Origin: JBJXHN01 sp046233135
GTDB lineage: Bacteria; Pseudomonadota; Alphaproteobacteria; Rhodospirillales; Rhodospirillaceae
Length of the DNA stretch: 64,000 nt
Assembly (NCBI GenBank): GCA_046233135.1
Contig: JBJXHN010000009.1
Coordinates: 1-64,000, forward strand
Direction: 5' to 3'
Shown here piece by piece: positions 17,323 through 26,223 of this stretch (positions within the stretch are counted from its first letter, which is position 1; every line of letters begins with the position of its first letter). Under the pieces are notes generated by a model. The model saw only the letters and a program-made list of their open reading frames with translations, searched no databases and was not told the origin of the DNA. Made by a program: the position numbers and the translations under genes.

Positions 17323-19416
17323 TCAGGCCGCGCGGATACGCGCCAGGAAGGCTTCGATGTCGTGGCGCAGGGTTTCGGATTCCTTGGCCAGCAGGCCGGC
17401 GGCTTGCAGCACCTCGTCGCTGGCGGTTCCGCTCTGGCTGGCCACCTCGGAGACCCCCAGAACCCCGGCGGTCACCGTTTCGGTGCCGTTGGCCACCACC
17501 TGCACATTGCGGGAAATCTCCGAGATTGTCGCGTTCTGCTCGTCCACCGCTGCCGACACGCTGGTGGCAATGGTGTTGCTGTGCTCGATGACCGTACGGA
17601 TCGACTGAATGGCCTTGACCGCCGCCGACGTGGCCGACTGCATGGAGCTGATCTGGGCGGAGATGTCTTCGGTGGCCTTGGCGGTCTGGTTGGCGAGGTT
17701 CTTCACCTCGCCGGCGACCACGGCGAATCCCTTCCCCGCATCCCCGGCGCGGGCCGCCTCGATGGTCGCGTTCAGGGCCAGAAGGTTGGTCTGCTCGGCA
17801 ATGGTGGTGATCAGGTTGACCACCTCGCTGATGCGGGTGGCGGAATTGGCCAGCTCCGTGACGATGTCGTTGGTCGCATCCACCTCGCGCACCGCATCGC
17901 CGGCGACCCGGGCGCTTTCGTTGACCTGGGTGGCGATTTCACTACTGGAGGCCGACATCTCTTCGGTCGCCGCGGCGATGGTCTGGACGTTGCCGGACGT
18001 CTGTTCGGCCGCGGCCAGGGACGTACGGGACTTTTCGGATGTGGATTCGGCGATATTGGCCATGGAGCGGGCGGTATGCTCCAGTTCGGTGGCGGCTGAA
18101 GACACGGTTTGCAGCACCCCGGATACGCTGCTGTCGAATTGGGCGATGATCTTCTCGATCTCCGTCTGGCGCTTCACCCGCCGGGATTCGGCCTCCGCAT
18201 TGGCCGCTTCGGCCTTTGCCCGCTTCTCGGCGTTTTCCTTGAACACCTCCAAAGCGCCGGCTAGGTCTCCGATTTCATCTTTGCGTCCCTCGTGGGGAAC
18301 GACCACATCCTGCCGCCCCTTCGCCACGTCCAGCATGGCAGTGGTGATCTGCCCGATTGGCCGAATGACCCGGCCGCGCATCACGAGCATACCGACAATC
18401 CCGATCACCAGCGCGAAGAGAGCCAGAAGCGCGGATGTGATCAGGCGCGTCAACGCCGCAGCCGTTTTGTCGTCGGCGTACCGTCCGGTTTCGTCCAGCG
18501 CGGTCAGCGAAATGGTCACCAGCTTATCGAGCACGATATCTCCAAGCTTGTTCCACTCGGTGACATCAACGGCGTCAACCTGCCCGGCCGCCAGCGCCTT
18601 GGCGCTCTCCGCGAACCGCTCCTTCGCGGTGGCGTAGGACAGCATTGCATCGTCATAGGCGCGACGGATCGCCGGGCTCAGTCCGGGACGCCCGACCAGA
18701 CTTTCCAGAACCTCCTGACCCGCCGTCGCCTGCCCCAGCAAGTCGGTGATTTTCTCCGCCTGTGCAGGCTTGATCTCCCCGGACACCAGCGCATCGCCGA
18801 CCACCGAAGTCGCCAGGCCGACAGCGCCCCGCATCAGGTAGGCCGCACTCTTGATGGCGATCTGCTCGGCAATCACCGGATCGATCATGCGTACGTTGTC
18901 ATCCAGCCCGACAGAGATCTTTTCCAGCAGGCTGATGGTCTCACTGACGGCCGTTTGCCATTGTTGCGCCAGGTCCGCGGGGCGACCGGACAGCGGCTTC
19001 CTCAAGGCATCGTCCACCTGTGGGCGCAGCCGCTCCAAGACCTGACGGCTGCGATCCAAGGTATCGGCACCGACCGCCGTGCCGCAATCGATCCGCCGGC
19101 AACTGGCGATCACACGCTCGACAGCCGGGCGGGAAGTCTCTCGCTTGTCGGACAGAAAACTCAAAAAGGCGGCATCCGCCGGGTCCTCCCCGTTCAGCGC
19201 GGCCCGTACCGGCCCACGCTCCCGTCGGGTGTTCTGGATGGCAATGAAGACATCCTCGGCCGCCTTCGCGGTCTCCGCCGCCATCCCGGCCTCCTGCCAC
19301 TGCTCGACAGCGCCAACCATGGCAACGCTCAGGCGTATCACCAGAATGGCGAGCAGCAGCCCGAACAGCAGCGGCAACATGACGGCGATGCGCATATCAC
19401 GCAGAATGGACAGCAT
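17323..19416 (-). CDS. Methyl-accepting chemotaxis protein
   Basis: A 697-residue chemoreceptor. Transmembrane helix 1 is at about 10-32, the periplasmic domain at about 33-325 is all-helical (NIT-like in length and character, with RRERGPVRAAL), transmembrane helix 2 at about 326-350, then HAMP (about 351-403) and the cytoplasmic signalling domain. The tip is EQTNLLALNATIEAARAGD. No CheB/CheR pentapeptide is seen at the C-terminus. AGGAG lies six bases upstream of the start. It is monocistronic by position. The NIT-like sensor would suggest nitrate or nitrite sensing but this is not firm. Confidence 0.88.
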   Translation of the reverse strand: MLSILRDMRIAVMLPLLFGLLLAILVIRLSVAMVGAVEQWQEAGMAAETAKAAEDVFIAIQNTRRERGPVRAALNGEDPADAAFLSFLSDKRETSRPAVERVIASCRRIDCGTAVGADTLDRSRQVLERLRPQVDDALRKPLSGRPADLAQQWQTAVSETISLLEKISVGLDDNVRMIDPVIAEQIAIKSAAYLMRGAVGLATSVVGDALVSGEIKPAQAEKITDLLGQATAGQEVLESLVGRPGLSPAIRRAYDDAMLSYATAKERFAESAKALAAGQVDAVDVTEWNKLGDIVLDKLVTISLTALDETGRYADDKTAAALTRLITSALLALFALVIGIVGMLVMRGRVIRPIGQITTAMLDVAKGRQDVVVPHEGRKDEIGDLAGALEVFKENAEKRAKAEAANAEAESRRVKRQTEIEKIIAQFDSSVSGVLQTVSSAATELEHTARSMANIAESTSEKSRTSLAAAEQTSGNVQTIAAATEEMSASSSEIATQVNESARVAGDAVREVDATNDIVTELANSATRISEVVNLITTIAEQTNLLALNATIEAARAGDAGKGFAVVAGEVKNLANQTAKATEDISAQISSMQSATSAAVKAIQSIRTVIEHSNTIATSVSAAVDEQNATISEISRNVQVVANGTETVTAGVLGVSEVASQSGTASDEVLQAAGLLAKESETLRHDIEAFLARIRAA

Positions 19417-19627
19417 GGGCGGCTCCTGGGGAATGTCATTTTAGGTGAACTCAGGTCGAGACATAAACCCAGAGAGCAATTGGCGTGCCACCCAAGGTAA
19501 GCTGGCGAAACCAGCGATCACCCAAGGACCGCAAAGCCCTATATGTGCATTATGACGCTCATGAATTTGCAAACTGCATCAGCTATCCCAAGATGCAGCG
19601 AGTCGAACCAGACGCCGGAGAGCTCTT

Positions 19628-20680
19628 TCAGGAAATCGAAGCAACCGCCGTGGAGGCGGTTTTATTATCACGCCGATAGACGGTAGGGGATACACCGGTC
19701 TCCTTTTTAAAAGATTTACAGAAATAATTCACGTCCTGGTAGCCGAGATCGAGGGCGATTTCCGTGACAGACTGGTCGCTTTCCACCAGCTTCTTCCGCG
19801 CCCATTCCATACGCCGGCGGGTGAGATAGCTGATGAAGGTCTCGTCCATGGACTTTTTGAACAGGCGGCTGAGGTAGCTGGGTGTCACGCGCGTGAACGT
19901 CGCCACCTCCTCCAGGGTAATGGCGGTATGGAGATTCCGCTCTATGTAGTTAAGGACGTTCTGGATCCGCTTCGGCGACTGGCCGAAGCGCTCTTCCGAG
20001 ACCTCGAACATCAGGTTGACCAGCTCTTCGATCATCGACAGCACGCGGTGATGGGTGCGGTCATCCAGGCGCATGTCCTCCAGTTCCGCCAATTGGCCGG
20101 TCAGCCGCTGGGGAATGCGCAAACCCCGCTTGATCACCAGGTCCAGCAGGGCGGTGGTGAAGTCCAGCACGGCGTCCCGGGGCGGCTCGCCCTTGCGGCC
20201 GTAAATCCGGTCCACATGGCTGCGTGTCAGGGCCAGACAGTCCCGATAGGCGTTGCGGTCGAGCAGCGCCCCCACATGTTCCGCCACTTCCTTGCCGGTG
20301 CGGTCGGAATCCAGGGTTTCCAGACAGGCGCTGACGGCGGCCAGCAGGGTTTCCGGCCGGATCGGTTTCAGCAGATAGTCGTCAGCCTTCAGATGGATGG
20401 CCGACCGCATGATGTTGAAGTAGTCGTAGGCCGTGGTGATGATCACCCGGGTGGCCAGATGGCGGTCGCGGATCGCCTGGATGATCTCCAGACCGGTGGG
20501 CTTGGGGATGTTGATATCCACCAGCATCAGATCGATGGGCGGTCCGTCGAGCAGGGCCAGCGCCTCCCGCCCGTTGCGCGCTTCTCCCACCACGCGCACC
20601 GTCTCCAGCCCCTTGGACAGGATGGATTTCAGCGCCTCGCGCTCCAGTTCCTCGTCCTCGACGATGGCTATGGTGAACAT
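19628..20680 (-). CDS. AraC-type response regulator (YesN family) of the microcompartment locus
   Basis: A 350-residue response regulator. Receiver domain about 1-120 with acidic pocket Glu8-Asp9, phosphoacceptor Asp55 (LVDINIP), Thr in ITTAYD and Lys in LKPI. A linker of about 120-240 is followed by an AraC double helix-turn-helix (about 245-345) ending in the YFCKSFKKETGVSP signature. It is encoded 36 bases after the PocR-domain kinase and on the same strand as the microcompartment genes, so it is the likely activator of the diol-utilisation operons. AAGGA lies seven bases upstream of the ATG. Confidence 0.87.
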   Translation of the reverse strand: MFTIAIVEDEELEREALKSILSKGLETVRVVGEARNGREALALLDGPPIDLMLVDINIPKPTGLEIIQAIRDRHLATRVIITTAYDYFNIMRSAIHLKADDYLLKPIRPETLLAAVSACLETLDSDRTGKEVAEHVGALLDRNAYRDCLALTRSHVDRIYGRKGEPPRDAVLDFTTALLDLVIKRGLRIPQRLTGQLAELEDMRLDDRTHHRVLSMIEELVNLMFEVSEERFGQSPKRIQNVLNYIERNLHTAITLEEVATFTRVTPSYLSRLFKKSMDETFISYLTRRRMEWARKKLVESDQSVTEIALDLGYQDVNYFCKSFKKETGVSPTVYRRDNKTASTAVASIS

Positions 20681-20716
20681 CGTCCGTTCCTTGCCCGGTC
20701 CGTCACGAAGGCTCCC

Positions 20717-22075
20717 TCACGCGCCATAGGGGTCGAAGCGCAGCGGCAGACGGAACCGCACCCGCGTGCCCCGCCCCTCTGCCGTCGGGCTTTCGATGGC
20801 CAGCCCGTGATCGTCGCCGAAGAAATGGCGCAGGCGGGTATCCACATTGTGCAGCCCGATGCTGACCCGGCCGTGATGATCGGCCTGCCCGGCCAGCGCC
20901 CGGGTTACCAGGGTCCGATCGATCCCCTCGCCGTTGTCGGCGATCTCGATGATCAGGTCCGTGCCGTCATCGGTGGCGGTGATGGTGATCCGCCCATCAC
21001 TTTCGCAGGGCTCCACGGCATATTGAACGCTGTTCTCCACCAGGGGGTGGAGCCCCATGAAGGGGCAGAACACCTCGGCGTAGCTGTCGGGCACGTCAAT
21101 ATCAAAGGACAGACGGTCGCCCATGCGCAATTTCTGGATATACAGATAGTTGCGCACATGGGTCAGTTCGCTGCCCAGAGACACGATCTGGGAGCCGCTT
21201 TTCTTCAGCACATAGCGCATCATCTCGGCAAAGGCGTGGACAGTCTGTTCGGTCCGCCCCGCACCTTCCAGCAGCGCCAGCCGGCCGATGGTATTCAGCA
21301 CGTTGAACAGGAAGTGGGGATTGACCTGACAGGACAGGGCCTGCAGTTCCGCCTCCTGCAGGGATTTTTCCAACTCCACCCGCTTCTTGGACTCCTCCAT
21401 CAGGCGGAGATTCTTGGTCCAAAGCTCCTGGGCGACGGCGTTGGCGTAGCTTTCTTCCACCAGATAGGCGGACAGATAGAATAGGGTATAGGCTGCCGAG
21501 CGCAGCTTTTCGTAGGACACCTGATTGATGTCTTCGCGCAGGGCCACGAGGATGGGGTTCTGCCGCCAGCGATCGTCCTGGGGCAGCACGTCTTCCAGCT
21601 CCGACAGGCCGTCGGTGCGTTTCAGGGTCACCTGGCCGGAGATCACCGCTCCCAGATAGCGCCCGCGCATCAGGATCGGCGCGGCGAAATCCACCAGTCC
21701 GCAATGGCAGCGATAGATCGCCGGCTGGCCGGTGGCCAGAGCCTTGCGCCCGCCCAGGTCATCGCAGCGGAAGCAGTCGTCCCGGAAGGTTTCGATCACC
21801 CGGACGGATTTGCAGAACGCCGAAAACCCGCTGGGGCGGGTCACCGGCTCGCCGTGTTCATCGACGATCACCATGGCCACGCCCACGGCGGCACTGAAAT
21901 TGTCCTGCACCTTCTGAAGAAGATCGACGCTGATCAGGTCCACCAGACGCTGAGACTGGTCGTCTCTCGCTTCATCCAAGCCCCCGTCCCCGGACTCTTC
22001 CAACTCTTCCTCATGCGGAATGGCCGGCGCTCCTCCACATTCCGCCGCGACGCTCCGCGCATAGCGCATCCACAT
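20717..22075 (-). CDS. PocR-domain, LytS/YesM-type sensor histidine kinase
   Basis: A 452-residue cytoplasmic kinase; the ATG at 22075 has AGGA six bases upstream, better than upstream alternatives. Residues about 45-210 are a PocR ligand domain, with the conserved cysteines at 88, 101, 104, 123 and 125 (CFRCDD and YRCHCG). A coiled-coil (about 218-248) leads to the His-kinase motif QVNPHFLFN (His254) and an HATPase with N- and G-boxes (ADNGEG, near 405). PocR is the 1,2-propanediol activator of Salmonella pdu/cob genes, so this kinase probably senses a small diol or its aldehyde. No transmembrane helix is present, implying an intracellular signal. Confidence 0.88.
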   Translation of the reverse strand: MWMRYARSVAAECGGAPAIPHEEELEESGDGGLDEARDDQSQRLVDLISVDLLQKVQDNFSAAVGVAMVIVDEHGEPVTRPSGFSAFCKSVRVIETFRDDCFRCDDLGGRKALATGQPAIYRCHCGLVDFAAPILMRGRYLGAVISGQVTLKRTDGLSELEDVLPQDDRWRQNPILVALREDINQVSYEKLRSAAYTLFYLSAYLVEESYANAVAQELWTKNLRLMEESKKRVELEKSLQEAELQALSCQVNPHFLFNVLNTIGRLALLEGAGRTEQTVHAFAEMMRYVLKKSGSQIVSLGSELTHVRNYLYIQKLRMGDRLSFDIDVPDSYAEVFCPFMGLHPLVENSVQYAVEPCESDGRITITATDDGTDLIIEIADNGEGIDRTLVTRALAGQADHHGRVSIGLHNVDTRLRHFFGDDHGLAIESPTAEGRGTRVRFRLPLRFDPYGA

Positions 22076-22385
22076 GATCTGTCCTTTCCCATGGGAAGGC
22101 CCGGTCGTCGGACCTCCCGACATCGCCATGGGCGGCCGTCCTTCCGAGCCCGGATTCGCGCAAGCATGATGTCCGGATCGTCCCGGACAGGCACCGGAAA
22201 AGTATAGCACGAATAATGGTGGACAGATGGTCCCGGTCGGGGTCTCCGATGCCAAAATCTTCCACAGCTGCACTCTCAAGCTGCACTTGAATATTATCAA
22301 CCACCAAAGACAGGCACTATTACTGTACCGATCCCGTAATGATGCTTGATTTCGTACTCGTCAGCCCGCGATCTCGTGAAGATCA

Positions 22386-23417
22386 CTATCCTCCGATCAT
22401 GCAGGACAGCCCCAGTTCCTCGATAACCTTGACCAGGGGAGCCATATCCTGTTTCGACAAGGGCTGAGTCGCACCCATGGGATAAGGGCGGTTCAGCAAG
22501 TCATACTTGTTTTCGCCGAAGGTATGATAGGGCAGCAGGTGGACCGTATCGACGCCGGGCATCAGCTTGGCGAAGCGACCGATGGCGGCGATAGACTGGG
22601 GATCGGCGTTCACCCCGGGCACCACCGGCACCCGCACCACGGTCTGGGTCAACGAGGCGATACGCAGCGCGTTTTCCAGGATGCGGCGGTTGTGCACGCC
22701 GGTATTGGCTTCATGAACCCGGGGATCGATGGCCTTGATGTCCACCAGGGCATGGTCGACCAGGGGCATGACGTCGTTGATCACGGCGGGATCGGCATAG
22801 CCGGTGGTTTCCATGGCCGTCGACCACCCCTGTTCGCGGCAGGCTTTCAGCAGGTCCTTCGCGAACTCGGACTGCACCAGCGGCTCCCCGCCGGACAAGG
22901 TGATGCCGCCGCCGGAGCGGCGATAGTGGGTGGCGTCCTTGCGCAGTTCCTTCATCACCGCCCAGACACTCATCCGGCGGCCCTTCAGGGTCAGGGCCTG
23001 GGTGGGGCAAACGTCGGCGCATTTGCCACACCCCACGCAGCGGGAGCGGTCGACGAAGTCCGGGTTCTTGAAAGACAGCGCCTTGACCCCGCAGACCTCC
23101 ACGCATTTGCCGCACTTCAGGCATTTGGAAGGCTGATACATCAACACCGGATTGAGTATTCGATATGCCTCACGGCAGTCCGCTTCGCGGGCGCCTCCGG
23201 CGGGGCGGGCTCCGCCCGGCGGCCAGTCGGCCGCTTGCGTCGGGTTCGGACTTGGTCCCGCACCCTCCGAATTTTGGGACTCCGGGTTGCAGCACCAGCG
23301 GCAGGACAGCGGACACCCCTTCAGGAAAACGATGGTGCGGATGCCCGGGCCGTCGTGAATGGAGTAGCGCTGGATATCGAACACCACGCCCTCGCGGTCA
23401 TAGTGGATCTGGCTCAT
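22386..23417 (-). CDS. Glycyl-radical-enzyme activating enzyme (radical SAM)
   Basis: A 343-residue activase that puts the glycyl radical on the dehydratase. I chose the ATG at 23417 (GAGGA six bases upstream). The radical SAM cluster motif CPLSCRWC gives Cys35, Cys39 and Cys42; two further [4Fe-4S] ferredoxin motifs follow (CLKCGKC and CVGCGKC), as in diol dehydratase and choline lyase activases; SGGEPL binds SAM. Residues about 51-80 are an unusual Pro/Gly/Ala-rich insert between the radical SAM cysteines and the ferredoxin domain, coded by DNA that forms two adjacent hairpins (see 23203-23234). It follows the GrpU-like shell gene by 32 bases. Confidence 0.92.
   Translation of the reverse strand: MSQIHYDREGVVFDIQRYSIHDGPGIRTIVFLKGCPLSCRWCCNPESQNSEGAGPSPNPTQAADWPPGGARPAGGAREADCREAYRILNPVLMYQPSKCLKCGKCVEVCGVKALSFKNPDFVDRSRCVGCGKCADVCPTQALTLKGRRMSVWAVMKELRKDATHYRRSGGGITLSGGEPLVQSEFAKDLLKACREQGWSTAMETTGYADPAVINDVMPLVDHALVDIKAIDPRVHEANTGVHNRRILENALRIASLTQTVVRVPVVPGVNADPQSIAAIGRFAKLMPGVDTVHLLPYHTFGENKYDLLNRPYPMGATQPLSKQDMAPLVKVIEELGLSCMIGG
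23203..23234. repeat. Two adjacent GC-rich palindromes inside the activase gene
   Basis: GGGCGG-GCT-CCGCCC (23203-23217) and GCGGCC-AGTC-GGCCGC (23219-23234) lie back to back and code for the low-complexity insert of the activase. They look like an in-frame palindromic element that was tolerated in a surface loop. No second copy was recognised in this window. Confidence 0.45.
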
Positions 23418-23449
23418 GGCAGGTCCTCGCGGAAAAAAGCGGGCAGCGG

Positions 23450-23749
23450 TCAGTGCGACGCCGTCCCGTCTTGAATGGCCCTCAAAGCCGTGGACACGGC
23501 GGAGGTCTCGCCGAACAGCGCCAGGGTCGTCACATGGGTGGGACAGCTTCCGAAGACCTCGGCCGTGTACACGTCGGCAGCCTTCAGAGCGATGTCGGCG
23601 AAGTAGTAAAGGTCGGCGATGCTGGTCTGGATCAGACCGATTGAGGACACCGCATTCTTGTCCAGCCAAGTCCGGGCCTCCGGCGGCACACGGTGCCGGA
23701 ACATCAGCATGACATTGGGGTCCGGAGCGTTGATTGTCCTGATTTGCAT
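23450..23749 (-). CDS. Circularly permuted BMC-H shell protein, GrpU/EutS/PduU-like
   Basis: A 99-residue shell protein. Residues about 35-95 carry the BMC core in permuted order (SSIGLIQTSIADLYYFADIALKAADV), after an N-terminal arm that would form the second half of the fold or a beta-barrel plug. Cys69 in VFGSCPTH lies where GrpU proteins of glycyl-radical microcompartments place a conserved Cys that binds an Fe-S cluster at the pore. The assignment to GrpU rather than EutS/PduU rests on this Cys and on context. It is encoded just before the activase. GAGGAG lies eight bases upstream. Confidence 0.75.
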   Translation of the reverse strand: MQIRTINAPDPNVMLMFRHRVPPEARTWLDKNAVSSIGLIQTSIADLYYFADIALKAADVYTAEVFGSCPTHVTTLALFGETSAVSTALRAIQDGTASH

Positions 23750-23835
23750 GGTCGTCTCTCCTCACACAGGCCCCTAGGCGCAGGCCCCGGGCAGGACGGA
23801 TTTCCATGCCGCCCGGGGCGGGAGGGGGGCACCGG

Positions 23836-25422
23836 TCAGCGGATGTTGAGACTTTCCACCATCACGCAGCGGCGCTGGCGAGCGAACGAGCGGGGCGAGG
23901 TCAGCCCCTCGCCGGTGGGACCGGCGATGGTGAAGGTGGCATGCCCCTGGCCGCCGGCGCCGATGCCGGCATAGGACGGGCCGTTCTTCACGAAAATGGT
24001 GGTCTGCATCAGCTTGGCCATCTTGGTCAGCTTGCGGACGTTGGTGGAATGCATCATCGCCGTATGGCGGTTGCCGCGCTCCACTTTGACCGCCAGATCG
24101 ATGGCCGCATCCACATCGGGTACCCGCACCAGCGGCAGGATCGGCATCATCAGCTCTTCCTGAACGAAGGGATGCTCGGCGTTCAGCTCGATCAGGATGA
24201 CCTTCACCCCCTCCTCCGGCACCACGCCGATCTGCTCCAGCAGGTATTGCGCGCTCTTGCCCACGCAATTGGTCTGCGGGCCGCCTTTGTCGGTCAGGAC
24301 CAGGGCTTCCAGCCTGCGCACCACCGCCGGATCGTCGATCAGCTGGGCGCCGGCGCGGGTCATGGCATGGATCAGAAAGTCGGCCACCTGGTGGACGGCG
24401 ATCACTTCCTTCTCGGCGATGCAAGGCAGGTTGTTATCGAAGGAACAGCCGTTGACGATGTCGCGGGCGGCCTTTTCGATGTCGGCGGTTTCGTCGACCA
24501 CCACCGGCGGATTGCCCGCCCCGGCACCGATCGCCTTCTTGCCCGTGGACATCACCGCCTTGACGATGCCGGGGCCGCCGGTGGCCACCAGCATGCGCAC
24601 GCCGGAGTGGGCCATCATGGCGTTGGTATTTTCGATGGACGGCTGATCGACGGTGACCACCAGATTGGCCGGCGCCCCCAGCTCGGCCAGCCGGCGGTTG
24701 ATCATCCGCACGGTCAGCAGCGAGACATCCTTGGCCCGAGGATGCGGGCTGAAGACCACGCTGTTGCCGGCGGCCAGCATGCCGATGGCATTGCAGATGA
24801 TGGTTTCCGTCGGATTGGTGGTCGGCGTGATGGCGCCGATCACCCCATAGGGCGAGAACTCCACCAGAGTCAGGCCATCGTCGCCACTGCTGGCGCAGGT
24901 GGTCAGATCCTCGACCCCCGGGGTCTTGGTAGCGGCCAGCCGGTTCTTGATGATCTTATGCGCCACATTGCCCATGCCCGTCTGCTCGACGGCCATGCGG
25001 GAGAGGGTTTCCAGGGTATCGCCTTCCAGGATCACCGCGCGGATGCCCTCGACAAAGCGCCCCCTGTCGGCCATGGAGCACAGCATGTACTGCCGCTGGG
25101 CCACTTCTGCCGCTGCCACCGCCGCGTCCATCGACGCGAACACGCCGTCGGCATCCGCCCAGCCTCTCGCCGCCACTTCCGTAACCGTGTCCACGGCCTC
25201 CTTCCAGCCGCAGCCCCTGGGATTGGGCACGAAGGTGCGGTCGGGCGCGTGTTCCGGCCCGGCGGCCTGCTGTTCTGCCAGCACCTTGGCGACGGTGCGT
25301 GCGATCACGTCGTCTTCCGCCGGGCCGGCGCTGCGGGTGATCGGGGTTTCCGGTCCCTCGGAGCCGCCTTCATAGGCGTCCAGCACCTCGGAAACCACCG
25401 CCGCAATCCGCGCGTCATCCAT
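23836..25422 (-). CDS. pduP: CoA-acylating propionaldehyde dehydrogenase (PduP-like)
   Basis: A 528-residue aldehyde dehydrogenase that converts propionaldehyde to propionyl-CoA inside the compartment. I use the ATG at 25422, which has GGAGG eight bases upstream; five codons further upstream is another ATG without a site. The nucleophile is Cys334 in NNLPCIAE and the CoA/NAD domain reads SPYGVIGAITPTTNPTE. Residues 1-17 (MDDARIAAVVSEVLDAY) form an amphipathic encapsulation peptide, and a second similar helix lies at about 36-52 (EDDVIARTVAKVLAEQQ), which is unusual. Confidence 0.93.
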   Translation of the reverse strand: MDDARIAAVVSEVLDAYEGGSEGPETPITRSAGPAEDDVIARTVAKVLAEQQAAGPEHAPDRTFVPNPRGCGWKEAVDTVTEVAARGWADADGVFASMDAAVAAAEVAQRQYMLCSMADRGRFVEGIRAVILEGDTLETLSRMAVEQTGMGNVAHKIIKNRLAATKTPGVEDLTTCASSGDDGLTLVEFSPYGVIGAITPTTNPTETIICNAIGMLAAGNSVVFSPHPRAKDVSLLTVRMINRRLAELGAPANLVVTVDQPSIENTNAMMAHSGVRMLVATGGPGIVKAVMSTGKKAIGAGAGNPPVVVDETADIEKAARDIVNGCSFDNNLPCIAEKEVIAVHQVADFLIHAMTRAGAQLIDDPAVVRRLEALVLTDKGGPQTNCVGKSAQYLLEQIGVVPEEGVKVILIELNAEHPFVQEELMMPILPLVRVPDVDAAIDLAVKVERGNRHTAMMHSTNVRKLTKMAKLMQTTIFVKNGPSYAGIGAGGQGHATFTIAGPTGEGLTSPRSFARQRRCVMVESLNIR

Positions 25423-25455
25423 GATCAGATCCTCCATCAGGGCGCTGCGCCCTGT

Positions 25456-25929
25456 TCACAAGAAAGCGGTCATTGCCCGCCGGGCGATGTCCATGTCCTG
25501 CTCAACGGTTCCGCCGCTGATGCCGATGGCACCCAACCGGACCCCGTCGCGTTCCAGCGGAAAGCCGCCGCCGAAAATCACCACCCGCCCGCCGTTGGTC
25601 GCCTCCACCCCTTGCAGCGCTCCGCCCGGCCCCGCCAGCGCCCCCAGGGCGTGGGTGGCCATGCGAAAGGCGGCTGCGGTGAAAGCCTTGTTCACGGCGA
25701 TATCCACGCTGGCCGGCAACGATCCCTCCATACGGTGGAACAGGATCGGCAGCCCTTCCGGATCGGCGATGGCGACGACGACGGGCAAGTTGATCGCCCG
25801 CGCCTCCCGCTCCGCCAGGTCGGCCAGGCGCTTGGCTTCGTCGAGTGCCAGCGCCAGCCCCTGCCCGGCCAGAGCGGCCCGGACCATAGTCACGAGGTCG
25901 GCCGGTTTCGGTGCTGACTGGGTCATCAT
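25456..25929 (-). CDS. PduO-C/GlcG/HbpS-family (DUF336) protein
   Basis: A 157-residue protein of the haem- or corrinoid-binding GlcG/HbpS family, equal to the C-terminal domain of PduO. The core reads LPVVVAIADPEGLPILFHRMEGS, with GGFPL and IGISGGTVEQD at the end. The PduO adenosyltransferase domain is absent, which fits a locus that does not need B12. Role in glycyl-radical compartments is unclear; haem binding and redox protection are possibilities. It is followed on the operon by pduP, 33 bases away. Its start (an ATG pair at 25924-25929) has a purine-rich site. Confidence 0.8.
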   Translation of the reverse strand: MMTQSAPKPADLVTMVRAALAGQGLALALDEAKRLADLAEREARAINLPVVVAIADPEGLPILFHRMEGSLPASVDIAVNKAFTAAAFRMATHALGALAGPGGALQGVEATNGGRVVIFGGGFPLERDGVRLGAIGISGGTVEQDMDIARRAMTAFL

Positions 25930-25938
25930 CCGGTCCCC

Positions 25939-26208
25939 CTATTCCACCGTTTCAACCGTATCGACGATGCCGACGATGGCCGCATCGATGACGGTATCTT
26001 CCGCGCCGTCGACTTCGCGGGCGCCGCTGCCCGACGAGACGATGACGATTTCGCCATTGCCCGCACCGACGTTATCCACCGCAATCTCGGTGTCGCCCGT
26101 GGGAAGCAGCTTTTCCGTCAAACGGATCACGATCAGCAGCTTCCTGCCCATCAGCGAAGGGTCCTTGCTGGTCGAGACGACGGTTCCGATGACTTTGCCG
26201 AGGTACAT
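25939..26208 (-). CDS. BMC-P pentameric shell vertex protein (EutN/PduN/CcmL family)
   Basis: An 89-residue vertex protein. MYLGKVIGTVVSTSKDPSL and the AVDNVGAGNGEIVIVSSGSGAR segment are signatures of the family; the C-terminus IDAAIVGIVDTV is also conserved. Pentamers cap the twelve vertices of the shell, so one gene normally suffices. GGGGAG lies upstream; it starts 15 bases after the flavoprotein-like gene. Confidence 0.95.
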   Translation of the reverse strand: MYLGKVIGTVVSTSKDPSLMGRKLLIVIRLTEKLLPTGDTEIAVDNVGAGNGEIVIVSSGSGAREVDGAEDTVIDAAIVGIVDTVETVE

Positions 26209-26223
26209 GACTGTCTCTCCCCT

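Noticed and set aside
19485..19679. 64-residue plus-strand frame downstream of the response regulator gene
   Set aside because: It overlaps the 3' end of the regulator gene, has no ribosome site and no recognisable features.
23774..24424. Arg/Gly-rich minus-strand frame within pduP
   Set aside because: It is an alternative frame of the well-supported aldehyde dehydrogenase.
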